This document shows positions 54,156 to 64,000 of a stretch of DNA of 64,000 nucleotides, piece after piece. The notes beneath the pieces are model-generated. The model did no database searches. It saw only the letters and a program-made list of their open reading frames with translations, and was not told the DNA's origin. Within the stretch, counting starts at the first letter, position 1. The number at the start of each line of letters is the position of its first letter. Origin of the DNA: JALYRV01 sp036675475 (GTDB taxonomy: Bacteria > Acidobacteriota > Vicinamibacteria > Vicinamibacterales > SCN-69-37); assembly GCA_036675475.1 (NCBI GenBank), contig JAKFEY010000025.1:8792-72791 (forward strand), written 5' to 3'. Position numbers and translations under genes: made by a program.

Positions 54156-57100
54156 CTACCAGCTGATGCGGGAGACGAGCTGAATCACCCGCGACGTGTT
54201 CGCGCCGTTCAGGCCCGTCAGGTCGAACGCGTCCGGATCATCGAAGTCGCCGATGCCGGGAATGAACGGATCGAAGTTCACGAAGTTGAAGGCGTTGAGC
54301 GCCTCCACCCGGAACTCGGCGTTCACGCGCCCGACGATCGGGATCCGCTTGACGACCGCGAAGTCGACGTTGCGGAACACCGGACCCTGCACGATGAGCG
54401 ACCGCACGCCGCAATCGCCCCAGCTGCCGGTCATCTCGATGCAGTCCGGCCCGTTGGCGGGCGCGAAATACTTGCCCTCCGGCGCGCCGAGCGAGCTGTA
54501 GCCGGTGGCCGATGTCGCGCTCACGCTGAACGCCTTCACCGTGTTGTCGATGACGTCCTGCGGCAGCAGATACACGCGGCCGTCCGCGCCGAACCGCAGC
54601 TTCACCAGGCCCTGCACATCGTCAGCCGACATGCCCATCACGCGCACGTTGCCGAAGTCCATCAGCTCGCCGCTCTGGATGCGCACGGTGCTGCTGACCT
54701 GCCAGCCGCCGACGATGCGATCCAGCACGCCGCCCGCGTCGCTCGCGAAGCGGCGGCCGCGGCCGAACGGCAGGTCATAGACGACGTTGCCCTTGAACGC
54801 CTGATAGACGTTGCCGAGCTCGTCGCTGTTCTCGATCATCACGCGCGGACGGCGGAAGCCGCCGAGGCGCACCGAGGCGTAGCCCTTGCCGGCCACGTAG
54901 TTGGCGTCGAACTGCAGCCCACTCGAAAGACGCCGGCGGAGCTCCACCTGCATCGAGTGATAGTGCGTCTTGCCGCCGTTGCCCACGAGCCCGGCGCCGC
55001 CGAGCAGATCCGGATTGGCGACGAGGAAGTTGGCCGGCAGGCCCGCCGCGAGCGCGTTCGCGCGCCGCGCCGCGTCGGCGTCGAGCGCGTTGGCGAACGT
55101 GGCCGGCTGCGGGTTCATGCGCGCCAGCGGATTGACGAACGTCGTGTTCGAAAACAGCGACGACGTGTAGCTGGCCGGGCTGCCGGCCTGCGACGCCGGA
55201 CGGCCGCTGAAGTAGGCGAGGAAAATCGGGAGGGGCGACGTACCGGGCACGCCCGTATACGCGAACGTGTTGCCGCGGCCCGCCGCGATGTTGGCCGCCA
55301 GATTGGCCTGCGCGAGCTTGAACTCCTCGAAGATCCCGTTGTCCTGCCAGTTGACCTCGTTGTAGTCGTACTCCGTCCAGCCGTCACGCGAGCGCGAGCC
55401 GACATAGCGCACTTCGAGCGCCATGTTGCGCGTGATCGCGCGCTGCACGCCGAACTGCCACGAATCGGCGTACGGCACCTGCAGGTTCGGATCGAAGATC
55501 TGAATGTCCTGCGTCTGGATCTCGGTGTACGGGAACGTGGCCGTCGTCGGGAACGACGGCGGGCCGAGCGCCGACCGATCGCGGAACAACACCGGCACCG
55601 GGCCGAGGTTGCCGTTGTTCAGGTTGCGGGTCGCGTCGATCGTGACGCCCGGGTTCGAGCCGAACACGTCGGAGAAGTCCGACATGCCGGGACGATTGTA
55701 GGCCAGCGCGTAGCCGCCGCGGACAACCGTGTCGCCTTCCTCGCCGAGAATCCGGCGCCAGCCGCTGCCGGCGCCCGGCGTCCACGCAAACCCCGCGCTC
55801 GGCGCGAAGTTGTTGTAGTCGGTGTTGAACGCGGGCGTGCCCGACGTGAACTGCTTGAACGTCGGTTTCTGCCCCGGCATGCTGCCCGGCGAGAACAGGT
55901 TGCACATGTGCGCGCCGTCGTCGGGGTTGCCGACGCCCGACACGCCGCACACGTCCTGAATGGTGGCGGTCATGTAGCTGTCGTTGAGCGAGTAGAACGG
56001 GAACTGCAGCTCGTAGCGCAGGCCGAGGTTCGCCGTGAAGTTCGGCGTGATGCGCCATGAGTCCTGCACGAACACACCCGCTTCGCGCATGCGGCCGCGC
56101 TGCGTGCCGAGGCCGTTGTACGTGTACTGGCCCGTCGCTTCGTCGATACGCGCGTTGCCGGCAATCTGGCTGACGCGGCCGGTCAGCATCGCGTAGAACT
56201 GGCGCGCGGCCGTGACCTGGGTGTTCGACGCGCCCGGGAAGTTCGCCGTCGTGAACAGGCCGAGCGCCGGGTCGCCCGTGACGACGTCGAAGCTGAGCGT
56301 GGGCACGAGCGTCTGGTTCTTCAGCCAGAGATCCACCTGCGTCCAGGATCCGCCGATGCTCAGGCTGTGCGACCCCTTCAGATACGTCAGCGTGTTCTCG
56401 AGCACCTTCGTCGACGCTTCACGCGAGCTCGGCGCCGTGCTGTTGAACTGCGACGTCAGGCCGTTGGTCAGGCCCAGATGGAACCCGCCGGTGTTCGCGA
56501 GACCGCTGTCGCCGCCGCTCCAGTCATTGATCGACACGTTCGGATTGAACTTCGTCGCGCCGCCCGTGGCGCCGGCCCGGAACTCGTTGACGAGATTCGA
56601 GCCCAGCGTGGAGCGCAGGCTCCACGACGTGGTGTAGCGATCGGAATCCTGAATGCCGATGAGCGGGAAATTCGGGAACGAGCGCTGGCGGCTGTTCGTG
56701 CCGTCGGGATTCGCCAGGATGTTCTGGAAGTTGTACGACCCGGTGAGGCGGTGGCTGTCGGTGAGGTTCACGTCGGCGCGCACCGTCGGGTACTTGTTGT
56801 GCGACCGGCCGTCCTGCACGAACGTGTAGGCCTGCGTCAGCGGGTCCGTGTTGTCGCGGAACGTGCCCGTCGTGAGCGTCGCCTGCCGGATGTCGTTGAG
56901 CAGCGCCGCCACCGTCGGGTCCATCGTCGCCAGCTGGCCGTTGCTGGCCGCGAGCTGCAGGACGTTCACTTCGCGCGTGCCCGACGACGTCTGATACCGG
57001 AACGTGCCGTCGAGCGCGTTCGGGTGCAGCGCCGTGCGCGTCAGCGAAATATCGGCGGGCTGACGGAGCTCTTCGTAGTTCACGAACCAGAAGGCCCTGT

Positions 57101-58001
57101 CGCGGCCGTTGAAGAGGCCGGGGATCAGCACCGGGCCGCCGGCGCGGATGCCGGGCTGGTTCTGCAGCAGGTCGGGCTTGCCGACGCCATTGCGGTTGTT
57201 GAACCAGGTGTTCGCGTTGAACTCGTCGCGGCGCAGGTAGTGATAGGCGCTGCCGCGGAAGTCGTTCGAGCCCGAGCGCGTGACAAAGCGAATCTGCACC
57301 GCGCCCTGCCCCGAGCTGTCGGCGCCGGCCGCGGCCGTCGTCACGGTCACTTCTTCGACGGCGTCGAGGCGCGGGCTCATGCGCGCGAAGAACCCGTCGC
57401 TCGTCTTCAGGTAGTTGTCCTGGACGTTCATGCCGTCCACGGTGATGTTGATGGCGCCCTGCGGCAGGCCGTTGACCGTGGAGTCGCGGTTGCTGCCGGG
57501 CGTGAGCACGCCGGGCAGGAACGTGACGAAGTCGATGGCGTTGCGGCTGGTGAGCGGCAGATTCGAGATCTGATTCGCGCTCAGCGTCGACGCGACGGTC
57601 GAGGACTGCGTCTGGATGATTTCAGCGCCGCCCTGCACGGTGACGGTTTCGGCGATGCCGCCGACTTCGAGCGTCGCGCGTACCGAGGCGGGCTGACCGG
57701 CGCTCACGCGCACGTCGTTGAGGACGACCGTCTTGAAGCCCTGCAGCGTGACGGTGACCGTGTAGCTGCCCGCGTTGAGCGCGGGAATCGTGAACGTGCC
57801 TTCGCCCGTGGTGACGGCTTCGAACGTCGCGCCTGTGGCGTTGTTCTTCACCACGACGGACGCCCCGGGGATCTGTCCGCCTGACGGGTCGACGACGACA
57901 CCGGCAAGCGTGGAAGTGGCGCCGCCCTGCGCAAACGCGGGGGTGCTGGCGAGCGCAAAGACGAGCGCGAGGCACGTCAATCTAAGTACCCTGTGCATCA
58001 T
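54156..58001 (-). CDS. TonB-dependent outer-membrane receptor 4 (CarboxypepD_reg, Oar-like)
   Basis: A 1281-aa receptor and the most divergent of the four. It has a signal peptide (ending AFAQ), a carboxypeptidase-regulatory domain (LAGVVVDPSGGQIPGASVVV), a plug-like region with TSRNAIDFVTFLPGV and a barrel. The C-terminus is SRISW instead of GRFNF because a dispersed repeat provides the final Ser-Trp and the stop. The final aromatic residue needed for barrel assembly is kept (Trp). Start at 58001 (MM) or 57998. It has a strong terminator at 54089-54129 and its own promoter. Confidence 0.92.
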   Translation of the reverse strand: MMHRVLRLTCLALVFALASTPAFAQGGATSTLAGVVVDPSGGQIPGASVVVKNNATGATFEAVTTGEGTFTIPALNAGSYTVTVTLQGFKTVVLNDVRVSAGQPASVRATLEVGGIAETVTVQGGAEIIQTQSSTVASTLSANQISNLPLTSRNAIDFVTFLPGVLTPGSNRDSTVNGLPQGAINITVDGMNVQDNYLKTSDGFFARMSPRLDAVEEVTVTTAAAGADSSGQGAVQIRFVTRSGSNDFRGSAYHYLRRDEFNANTWFNNRNGVGKPDLLQNQPGIRAGGPVLIPGLFNGRDRAFWFVNYEELRQPADISLTRTALHPNALDGTFRYQTSSGTREVNVLQLAASNGQLATMDPTVAALLNDIRQATLTTGTFRDNTDPLTQAYTFVQDGRSHNKYPTVRADVNLTDSHRLTGSYNFQNILANPDGTNSRQRSFPNFPLIGIQDSDRYTTSWSLRSTLGSNLVNEFRAGATGGATKFNPNVSINDWSGGDSGLANTGGFHLGLTNGLTSQFNSTAPSSREASTKVLENTLTYLKGSHSLSIGGSWTQVDLWLKNQTLVPTLSFDVVTGDPALGLFTTANFPGASNTQVTAARQFYAMLTGRVSQIAGNARIDEATGQYTYNGLGTQRGRMREAGVFVQDSWRITPNFTANLGLRYELQFPFYSLNDSYMTATIQDVCGVSGVGNPDDGAHMCNLFSPGSMPGQKPTFKQFTSGTPAFNTDYNNFAPSAGFAWTPGAGSGWRRILGEEGDTVVRGGYALAYNRPGMSDFSDVFGSNPGVTIDATRNLNNGNLGPVPVLFRDRSALGPPSFPTTATFPYTEIQTQDIQIFDPNLQVPYADSWQFGVQRAITRNMALEVRYVGSRSRDGWTEYDYNEVNWQDNGIFEEFKLAQANLAANIAAGRGNTFAYTGVPGTSPLPIFLAYFSGRPASQAGSPASYTSSLFSNTTFVNPLARMNPQPATFANALDADAARRANALAAGLPANFLVANPDLLGGAGLVGNGGKTHYHSMQVELRRRLSSGLQFDANYVAGKGYASVRLGGFRRPRVMIENSDELGNVYQAFKGNVVYDLPFGRGRRFASDAGGVLDRIVGGWQVSSTVRIQSGELMDFGNVRVMGMSADDVQGLVKLRFGADGRVYLLPQDVIDNTVKAFSVSATSATGYSSLGAPEGKYFAPANGPDCIEMTGSWGDCGVRSLIVQGPVFRNVDFAVVKRIPIVGRVNAEFRVEALNAFNFVNFDPFIPGIGDFDDPDAFDLTGLNGANTSRVIQLVSRISW

Positions 58002-58060
58002 TGTTCTGTAGCTCCGGAAGGAAGCCGGCTCGCCGCTCTGCAACGGGAGGAGTTCCGGCC

Positions 58061-58113
58061 TGTATACCCGATGTATCGGGATGCATTGTCCGCGTTTGCC
58101 CCCGGCTCGTCAA
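58061..58113 (-). promoter_or_regulatory. Promoter and GTATAC element of receptor 4
   Basis: Minus strand: -35 TTGACG (58108-58113), 17-bp spacer, -10 GACAAT (58085-58090), and GTATAC (58062-58067) at the conserved offset. It shares the 226-bp gap with the divergent Ada-AlkA gene. Confidence 0.5.
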
Positions 58114-58227
58114 TGCTCTATCCCCTTGAAAACAAAGGTGATACAGAGCAGGGGTATGCGACGCGTCGCGCTGTCATGGCCGATTCTTGCCAGTTGCTGG
58201 CCCCGGCGCGGCGTATAACAAGGGAGG

Positions 58228-59724
58228 ATGATCCTTGACGCCGCCGTCTGCTACCGGGCCCTCGCGAGCCGCGATGTCCGTTTCGACGGCCGCTTCTTCA
58301 CCGGCGTAACCACCACCGGTGTGTACTGCCGGCCGATTTGTCCGGCGCGCACGCCCGGCCGGGAGAACGTGCGGTTCTACGGCTGCGCGGCGGCGGCCGA
58401 AGCCGACGGCTTCCGTCCATGCCGCCGCTGCCGGCCCGACACCGCGCCCGGCACACCCGCCTGGCAGGGCGCGCCGTCCGTCGTGGCGCGCGGCCTGCGC
58501 CTGATTCGCGACGGGGTGCTCGACGATGAGGGCGTGGACAGGTTTGCGGAGCGGCTCGGCCTCAGCGCGCGGCAGGTGCGGCGGCTGTTCGAAACGCACG
58601 TGGGCGCGCCGCCCGCGGAAATCGCGCGCACGCGGCGCGTGCACTTCGCGCGCACGCTGATCGACGATCCGGCGCTGCGCCTCACCGACATCGCGTTTGC
58701 CGCCGGCTTCCAGAGCGTGCGGCAGTTCAATCACGCGTTCCGCCAGACGTTTCATGCGGCGCCGCGCTCGCTTCGAGGTTCGACGCGCGCGCGCACAGCG
58801 GCGGGAGAGGGCGAGGGCATCACCATGCGCCTCGCGTTCCGGCCGCCGTTCGATTCCGCGTGGCTGATGACGCTGCTGGCGGGACGCGCCGCGCCCGGCG
58901 TCGAACGCGTCGAGAGCGACGTGTACCGGCGCACCGTCGCCTTCGGCGACGTGACGGGATGGATTGAAGTCGCGCCGGCGCGCGCTGACCGCAACTCCGA
59001 TCGCAGGCCTGAAGGCAGGCTCGACCGCGGCCCTAAAGGGCTGCGCTACCTCGAGGTGCGCGCGAGCGCATCGCTTGGCGCGCATCTGCTGCGCGTGGTG
59101 TCGAACGTGCGGCGCGTGTTCGATCTCGACGCCGACCCGGCGACGATCGCGCGCGTGCTGTCGGCGGATCCGCGGCTGCGCAAAGCGGTGCTCGCGCGGC
59201 CGGGCCTGCGCGTGCCCGGCGCCTGGGAGCCCTGGGAGATCGCCATGCGCGCCATCGTTGGCCAGCAGGTGACGGTGGCGGGCGCGACCACGATCGTGGG
59301 GCGCATCATCGAGCGCGCGGGCACGCCAGTCGCGACGCCATTCGATGGCCTGACGCGCCTGTTCCCGTCGCCCGCGGCTGTGGCGGCGGCGGATTTGTCG
59401 GGCATCGGCATGCCCGGCGCGCGCGTGGCGACGATCCAGCGTTTCGCCGCCGGCCTTGCCGGCGGCAGCATTCGTCTCGAAACCGCGGCGACGCACGAAG
59501 AGACGGTGCGGACGCTCTGCGCCATCCGTGGCATTGGGCCGTGGACCGCGGAGTACATCGCGCTGCGCGCGCTCGGAGAGCCCGACGCGTTTCCGGCGGG
59601 AGATCTCGGGCTGCGCAAGGCGCTCGGCAACGGCGCGCCCGCGTCCGAGAAGGCGGTGGCGGCGGCATCCGAGGCGTGGCGCCCATGGCGCGGGTACGCG
59701 GCCATGTATCTGTGGAGCCTGTGA
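58228..59724 (+). CDS. Ada-type regulator fused to AlkA DNA glycosylase
   Basis: A 498-aa alkylation-response protein. The N-terminal Ada zinc domain has C34, C38, C65 and C68; C34 corresponds to the methylphosphotriester acceptor. An AraC-type HTH follows (about 85-180; IAFAAGFQSVRQFNHAFRQ). The C-terminal half is an AlkA N-domain and HhH-GPD glycosylase (AIVGQQVTVAGA, GIGPWTAEYIALRALG, catalytic Asp in EPDAFPAGDLGL). Residues ~258-275 (RRPEGRLDRGPKGLR) are encoded by a dispersed repeat inserted in the AlkA N-domain. The Ogt gene follows directly. It probably senses methyl damage and activates both genes. Confidence 0.93.
   Translation: MILDAAVCYRALASRDVRFDGRFFTGVTTTGVYCRPICPARTPGRENVRFYGCAAAAEADGFRPCRRCRPDTAPGTPAWQGAPSVVARGLRLIRDGVLDDEGVDRFAERLGLSARQVRRLFETHVGAPPAEIARTRRVHFARTLIDDPALRLTDIAFAAGFQSVRQFNHAFRQTFHAAPRSLRGSTRARTAAGEGEGITMRLAFRPPFDSAWLMTLLAGRAAPGVERVESDVYRRTVAFGDVTGWIEVAPARADRNSDRRPEGRLDRGPKGLRYLEVRASASLGAHLLRVVSNVRRVFDLDADPATIARVLSADPRLRKAVLARPGLRVPGAWEPWEIAMRAIVGQQVTVAGATTIVGRIIERAGTPVATPFDGLTRLFPSPAAVAAADLSGIGMPGARVATIQRFAAGLAGGSIRLETAATHEETVRTLCAIRGIGPWTAEYIALRALGEPDAFPAGDLGLRKALGNGAPASEKAVAAASEAWRPWRGYAAMYLWSL
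59002..59050. repeat. Dispersed GC-rich palindrome, compound copy 4, inside the Ada-AlkA gene
   Basis: A 49-bp compound form: CGCAGGCCTGAAGGCAGG at one end and a second palindrome (GGCCCTAAAGGGC...) ending CGCTACC at the other. It is translated within the AlkA N-domain. Confidence 0.75.
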
Positions 59725-60246
59725 ATGATGGAGAGACTGGTTATCGAGTCACCCGTGGGCGCGCTGACGTGCCTGGTGCGCGAAGGCGTCCTGATCGCCG
59801 TGGCATTCGAGTCAGGCCGCGGGAGCACGATCGAGAAGGCGGCGCGGCGCTTCAAGGGTGAAGAGGTCCGCGACGTGCGCGAAGCGGGCGGCGTGCGCGC
59901 CGCGTTTGCGACGTACTTCGCCGGCGACATCCGCGCGCTCGACAGCCTCGCGGTCGATCCGGGCGGCACGCCGTTTCAGGCGAAGGTGTGGGCCACGCTG
60001 CGCGAAATCGCCGCGGGGGGAACGTGGTCGTACGAAGATCTGGCGCGCCGCGTCGGCTCGCCGGCGGCCGTGCGCGCGGTGGGCGCGGCCAACGGCGCGA
60101 ACCCCATTCCGCTCGTGCTGCCGTGCCACCGCGTGATCGGCAAGAACGGCAAGCTGGTGGGCTATGGCGGTGGCATGGATCGCAAGGTGTGGCTGCTGCG
60201 CCACGAGGGCTGCGCGATCGGCGAGCAGGCCGCCCTCCACTATTAA
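59725..60246 (+). CDS. ogt: Methylated-DNA--protein-cysteine methyltransferase
   Basis: A 173-aa suicide repair protein that takes methyl groups from O6-methylguanine. The acceptor Cys is in LPCHRVIGKNG, and GTPFQAKVWATLREI and RAVGAANGANPIP form the DNA-binding HTH and Asn hinge. The start lies directly after the Ada-AlkA stop, so the pair forms an operon. Together they cover the functions that E. coli divides among Ada, AlkA and Ogt. Confidence 0.95.
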   Translation: MMERLVIESPVGALTCLVREGVLIAVAFESGRGSTIEKAARRFKGEEVRDVREAGGVRAAFATYFAGDIRALDSLAVDPGGTPFQAKVWATLREIAAGGTWSYEDLARRVGSPAAVRAVGAANGANPIPLVLPCHRVIGKNGKLVGYGGGMDRKVWLLRHEGCAIGEQAALHY

Positions 60247-60270
60247 TTAAGAAGAGGGCGGCCCGGCTCT

Positions 60271-60474
60271 CTACCTCTTCAGGTTTTCGCCCAGGTCTTC
60301 GACGGCGTCGCCGACCTTGCGGCGGGCCTTGCCGATTCCTTCCTGGACCTTGCCCGAGGCCTCGTCGGCCACGCCCTCATCGTGCAGGCGTTCGTTATTG
60401 GTGGCATGCCCGAAAGCCTGTTTGACTTCGCCTTTGGCCTGGTCGAGCTTGCCGTCGAGTTCGTCGCGGTTCAT
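60271..60474 (-). CDS. CsbD family stress-response protein
   Basis: A 67-aa hydrophilic helical protein of the CsbD family: MNRDELDGKLDQAKGEVKQA, then a GVADEASGKVQEGIGKARRKVGD repeat-like second half. CsbD proteins are induced by general stress; their action is unknown. GGAGG lies 8-9 nt before the ATG on the minus strand. It is convergent with ogt. Confidence 0.92.
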   Translation of the reverse strand: MNRDELDGKLDQAKGEVKQAFGHATNNERLHDEGVADEASGKVQEGIGKARRKVGDAVEDLGENLKR

Positions 60475-60792
60475 AGTAGATACCTCCGGGCTGGTCTATC
60501 GCAAAGCCGAAGCCAACGGGCGTACCTTGCGTCCGGCGGCGATGCTCTGCTAAACTTGCAAGGTTTGGACAGGCATAGGACACCCTATCTATGCCTCCTC
60601 AAGACGGGTTGCACCGATTACCTGTCTTTGCTTCTGTAGGGACAGGCTTAAGCCTGTCCCTCCGCAGATCAACTTTTTCTTAGGGTTTCCGCTGCAGGCG
60701 CCGAGCTTCGGCTCCTAGGCCTGCCGCATTTCTCTTTTTTCCGCACGCGCGCGGTGGATGCCGCCGTGATGTGGGAATGAGGAGTGTTTTCT
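60475..60792 (+). promoter_or_regulatory. Leader/promoter region of the str operon
   Basis: A 318-bp gap with no gene. A possible promoter is TTGCGT (60527-60532), 18 bp, TAAACT (60551-60556). The predicted ~230-nt leader contains an 8-bp hairpin (60571-60578 with 60589-60596), a perfect 24-bp palindrome (60638-60661), and a bulged hairpin (60694-60724) followed by a T-rich stretch with six T at 60735-60740. The last two could form an attenuator; no protein-binding site can be proved from the sequence. Confidence 0.4.
60638..60661. repeat. Perfect 24-bp palindrome in the str leader
   Basis: The half-site AGGGACAGGCTT is followed directly by its exact complement. It resembles the other dispersed palindromes of the window in size but not in sequence. 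Confidence 0.8.
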
Positions 60793-61167
60793 GTGCCGAC
60801 GATTAGTCAGCTGGTGAGAAAAGGCCGCGAGGCCATCGAGTGGAAGACGAAGAGCCCGGCGCTGCAGAAGAGCCCGCAGAAGCGCGGCGTCTGCGTGCGC
60901 GTGTTCACGCAGACCCCGAAGAAGCCGAACTCCGCGCTCCGCAAGGTCGCGCGCGTCCGTCTCACCAACGGCATCGAAGTGACCACCTACATTCCGGGCG
61001 TCGGCCACAACCTGCAGGAGCACTCGCTGGTGCTCATCCGCGGCGGCCGCGTCAAGGACCTGCCGGGCGTGCGCTATCACGTTGTTCGCGGCACGCTCGA
61101 CGCCGTCGGCGTCGCGAACCGCAAGCAGGGCCGTTCCAAGTACGGAGCGAAAAGACCGAAGGCGTAG
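60793..61167 (+). CDS. rpsL: 30S ribosomal protein S12
   Basis: A 124-aa decoding-centre protein. PTISQLVRKGRE is the standard N-terminus, and TPKKPNSALRK and GGRVKDLPGVRYH are the loops that contact the A site. Both carry the wild-type lysines at the positions where streptomycin resistance arises. The GTG at 60793 is chosen because of the family N-terminus and GAGGAG 8 nt upstream (60779-60784); a GTG at 60784 would add three residues and overlap that site. First gene of the str operon. Confidence 0.98.
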   Translation: MPTISQLVRKGREAIEWKTKSPALQKSPQKRGVCVRVFTQTPKKPNSALRKVARVRLTNGIEVTTYIPGVGHNLQEHSLVLIRGGRVKDLPGVRYHVVRGTLDAVGVANRKQGRSKYGAKRPKA

Positions 61168-61178
61168 TTGTTGGTGGC

Positions 61179-61231
61179 TGGTTGTTGGTTGCTGGAACGC
61201 ACCAATAACCAGAAACCAGAAACCAGCAACC
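61179..61231. repeat. Heptanucleotide inverted repeat between rpsL and rpsG
   Basis: GGTTGCTGG (61187-61195) pairs with CCAGCAACC (61223-61231). Both arms extend in 7-bp steps (GGTTGTT-GGTTGCT and CCAGAAA-CCAGAAA). It fills most of the 80-bp gap and would form a hairpin in the str mRNA. Confidence 0.7.
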
Positions 61232-61247
61232 GACAGGAAGCACAGAT

Positions 61248-61721
61248 ATGCCACGCAGACGAGAAATTGCAAAACGCGTCGTCCCCGAGGATCCGATCTA
61301 CGGCAGCTCGCTCGTCACGAAGTTCGTCAGCACGCTGATGTACGACGGCAAGCGCAGCACCGCGCAGCAGATCATGTATCAGTCGATGGACATGATTAAA
61401 GAGAAGACCGGCGACGATCCGCTCAAGGTCTTCAAGAAGGCCGTCGAGAACGCGAAGCCGAGCCTCGAGGTCAAGTCGCGCCGCGTCGGCGGCTCGAACT
61501 ATCAGGTGCCGATCGAAGTGAACCAGAACCGGCGCCTCTCGCTCGCCATCCGCTGGCTCGTGGGCTTCGCCCGCGATCGCGGCGACGGCAAGACGATGGA
61601 AGAGAAGCTCGCCAACGAGCTGATGGACGCGGCCAACCTGCGCGGCGGCGCCGTGAAGAAGAAGGAAGACGTCCATCGCATGGCCGAAGCCAACAAAGCG
61701 TTCGCGCACTATCGCTGGTAA
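61248..61721 (+). CDS. rpsG: 30S ribosomal protein S7
   Basis: A 157-aa primary 16S rRNA-binding protein that nucleates the 30S head. MPRRREIAKR, DPIYGSSLVTKF and the C-terminal MAEANKAFAHYRW are all characteristic. AGGAAG lies 9-14 nt upstream. It is separated from rpsL by a repeat hairpin and from fusA by 7 bp. In many bacteria S7 represses this operon by binding its mRNA. Confidence 0.98.
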   Translation: MPRRREIAKRVVPEDPIYGSSLVTKFVSTLMYDGKRSTAQQIMYQSMDMIKEKTGDDPLKVFKKAVENAKPSLEVKSRRVGGSNYQVPIEVNQNRRLSLAIRWLVGFARDRGDGKTMEEKLANELMDAANLRGGAVKKKEDVHRMAEANKAFAHYRW

Positions 61722-61728
61722 TTCGTAA

Positions 61729-63843
<2,115 letters not shown>

Positions 63844-63853
63844 CGGAGACGTC

Positions 63854-64000
63854 ATGGCTAAAGAAAAATTCGATCGGTCCAAACCTCACGTCAACGTCGG
63901 CACCATCGGCCACATTGACCATGGCAAGACGACGCTGACGGCGGCGCTCACGAAGGTGGCGGCCGACAAGGGCTGGGCGAAGTTCGTGCCGTATGACGAA
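63854..64000 (+). CDS. tuf: Elongation factor Tu, 5' end (partial)
   Basis: The first 49 codons of EF-Tu run off the window. MAKEKFDRSKPHVNVGTIGH and the P-loop GHIDHGKTTLTAAL are diagnostic. GGAGA precedes the ATG. It is the expected fourth gene of the str operon. Confidence 0.97.
   Translation, partial: MAKEKFDRSKPHVNVGTIGHIDHGKTTLTAALTKVAADKGWAKFVPYDE

Overview
This is a GC-rich, densely coded bacterial chromosome segment. The gene families point to the Acidobacteriota, probably a Vicinamibacteria-type lineage: several very large outer-membrane receptors with an N-terminal carboxypeptidase-regulatory (CarboxypepD_reg) domain, a VWFA-related secreted protein, a tricorn-like S41 protease, a DUF222/HNH nuclease, an M20/M1/S51 peptidase set and an rpsL-rpsG-fusA-tuf operon. 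The taxonomic placement is inferred from gene content only. No phage, plasmid, CRISPR or tRNA signal was seen.

Layout. 1-5.7 kb: a subclass-B3 metallo-beta-lactamase with an odd C-terminus, RecQ, a HEAGH membrane protein, and a coupled BNR-repeat / MoaD-like pair. 5.7-17 kb: an M1 aminopeptidase, a large membrane patatin, a divergent Ser/Thr kinase-ATPase-TPR regulator, and a catalase-like domain fused through a membrane helix to a di-heme cytochrome. 17-30 kb: methionine aminopeptidase, a rhodanese-MscL-glycosyltransferase run, an MFS/spermidine-synthase fusion, a YitT-TPR-VWA operon and a tricorn protease. 30-41.7 kb: cyanophycinase-like peptidase, HNH nuclease, GH20 hexosaminidase, a NarX/NarL-type two-component system, an M20 peptidase, a DUF1028 protein, tandem BON lipoproteins and a LysE exporter. 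41.8-58 kb: four paralogous TonB-dependent (Oar-like) receptors, all on the minus strand. 58.2-64 kb: an Ada-AlkA/Ogt alkylation-repair pair, a CsbD stress protein, and the start of the str operon (tuf runs off the edge).

The receptor array is the most distinctive part. The genes are not one operon. Each has its own TTGAC-type promoter. A GTATAC motif lies 17-18 nt beyond the -10 in all four cases, and each gene is followed by its own hairpin. Between receptors 4 and 3 (about 53958-54078) the minus strand carries a promoter with a perfect TTGACA, a long stem-loop and a T-run, which together predict a small RNA or a transcription attenuator.

The second theme is small dispersed repeats. A GC-rich palindrome family occurs four times; it supplies the stop codon of two genes and lies in frame inside AlkA. 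A 53-bp perfect inverted-repeat element sits in frame inside the LysE exporter. Heptanucleotide repeats form the hydrophobic signal sequences of two unrelated secreted proteins. Several genes also have a TANNNT box 5-8 nt before the start codon, suggesting leaderless transcripts.
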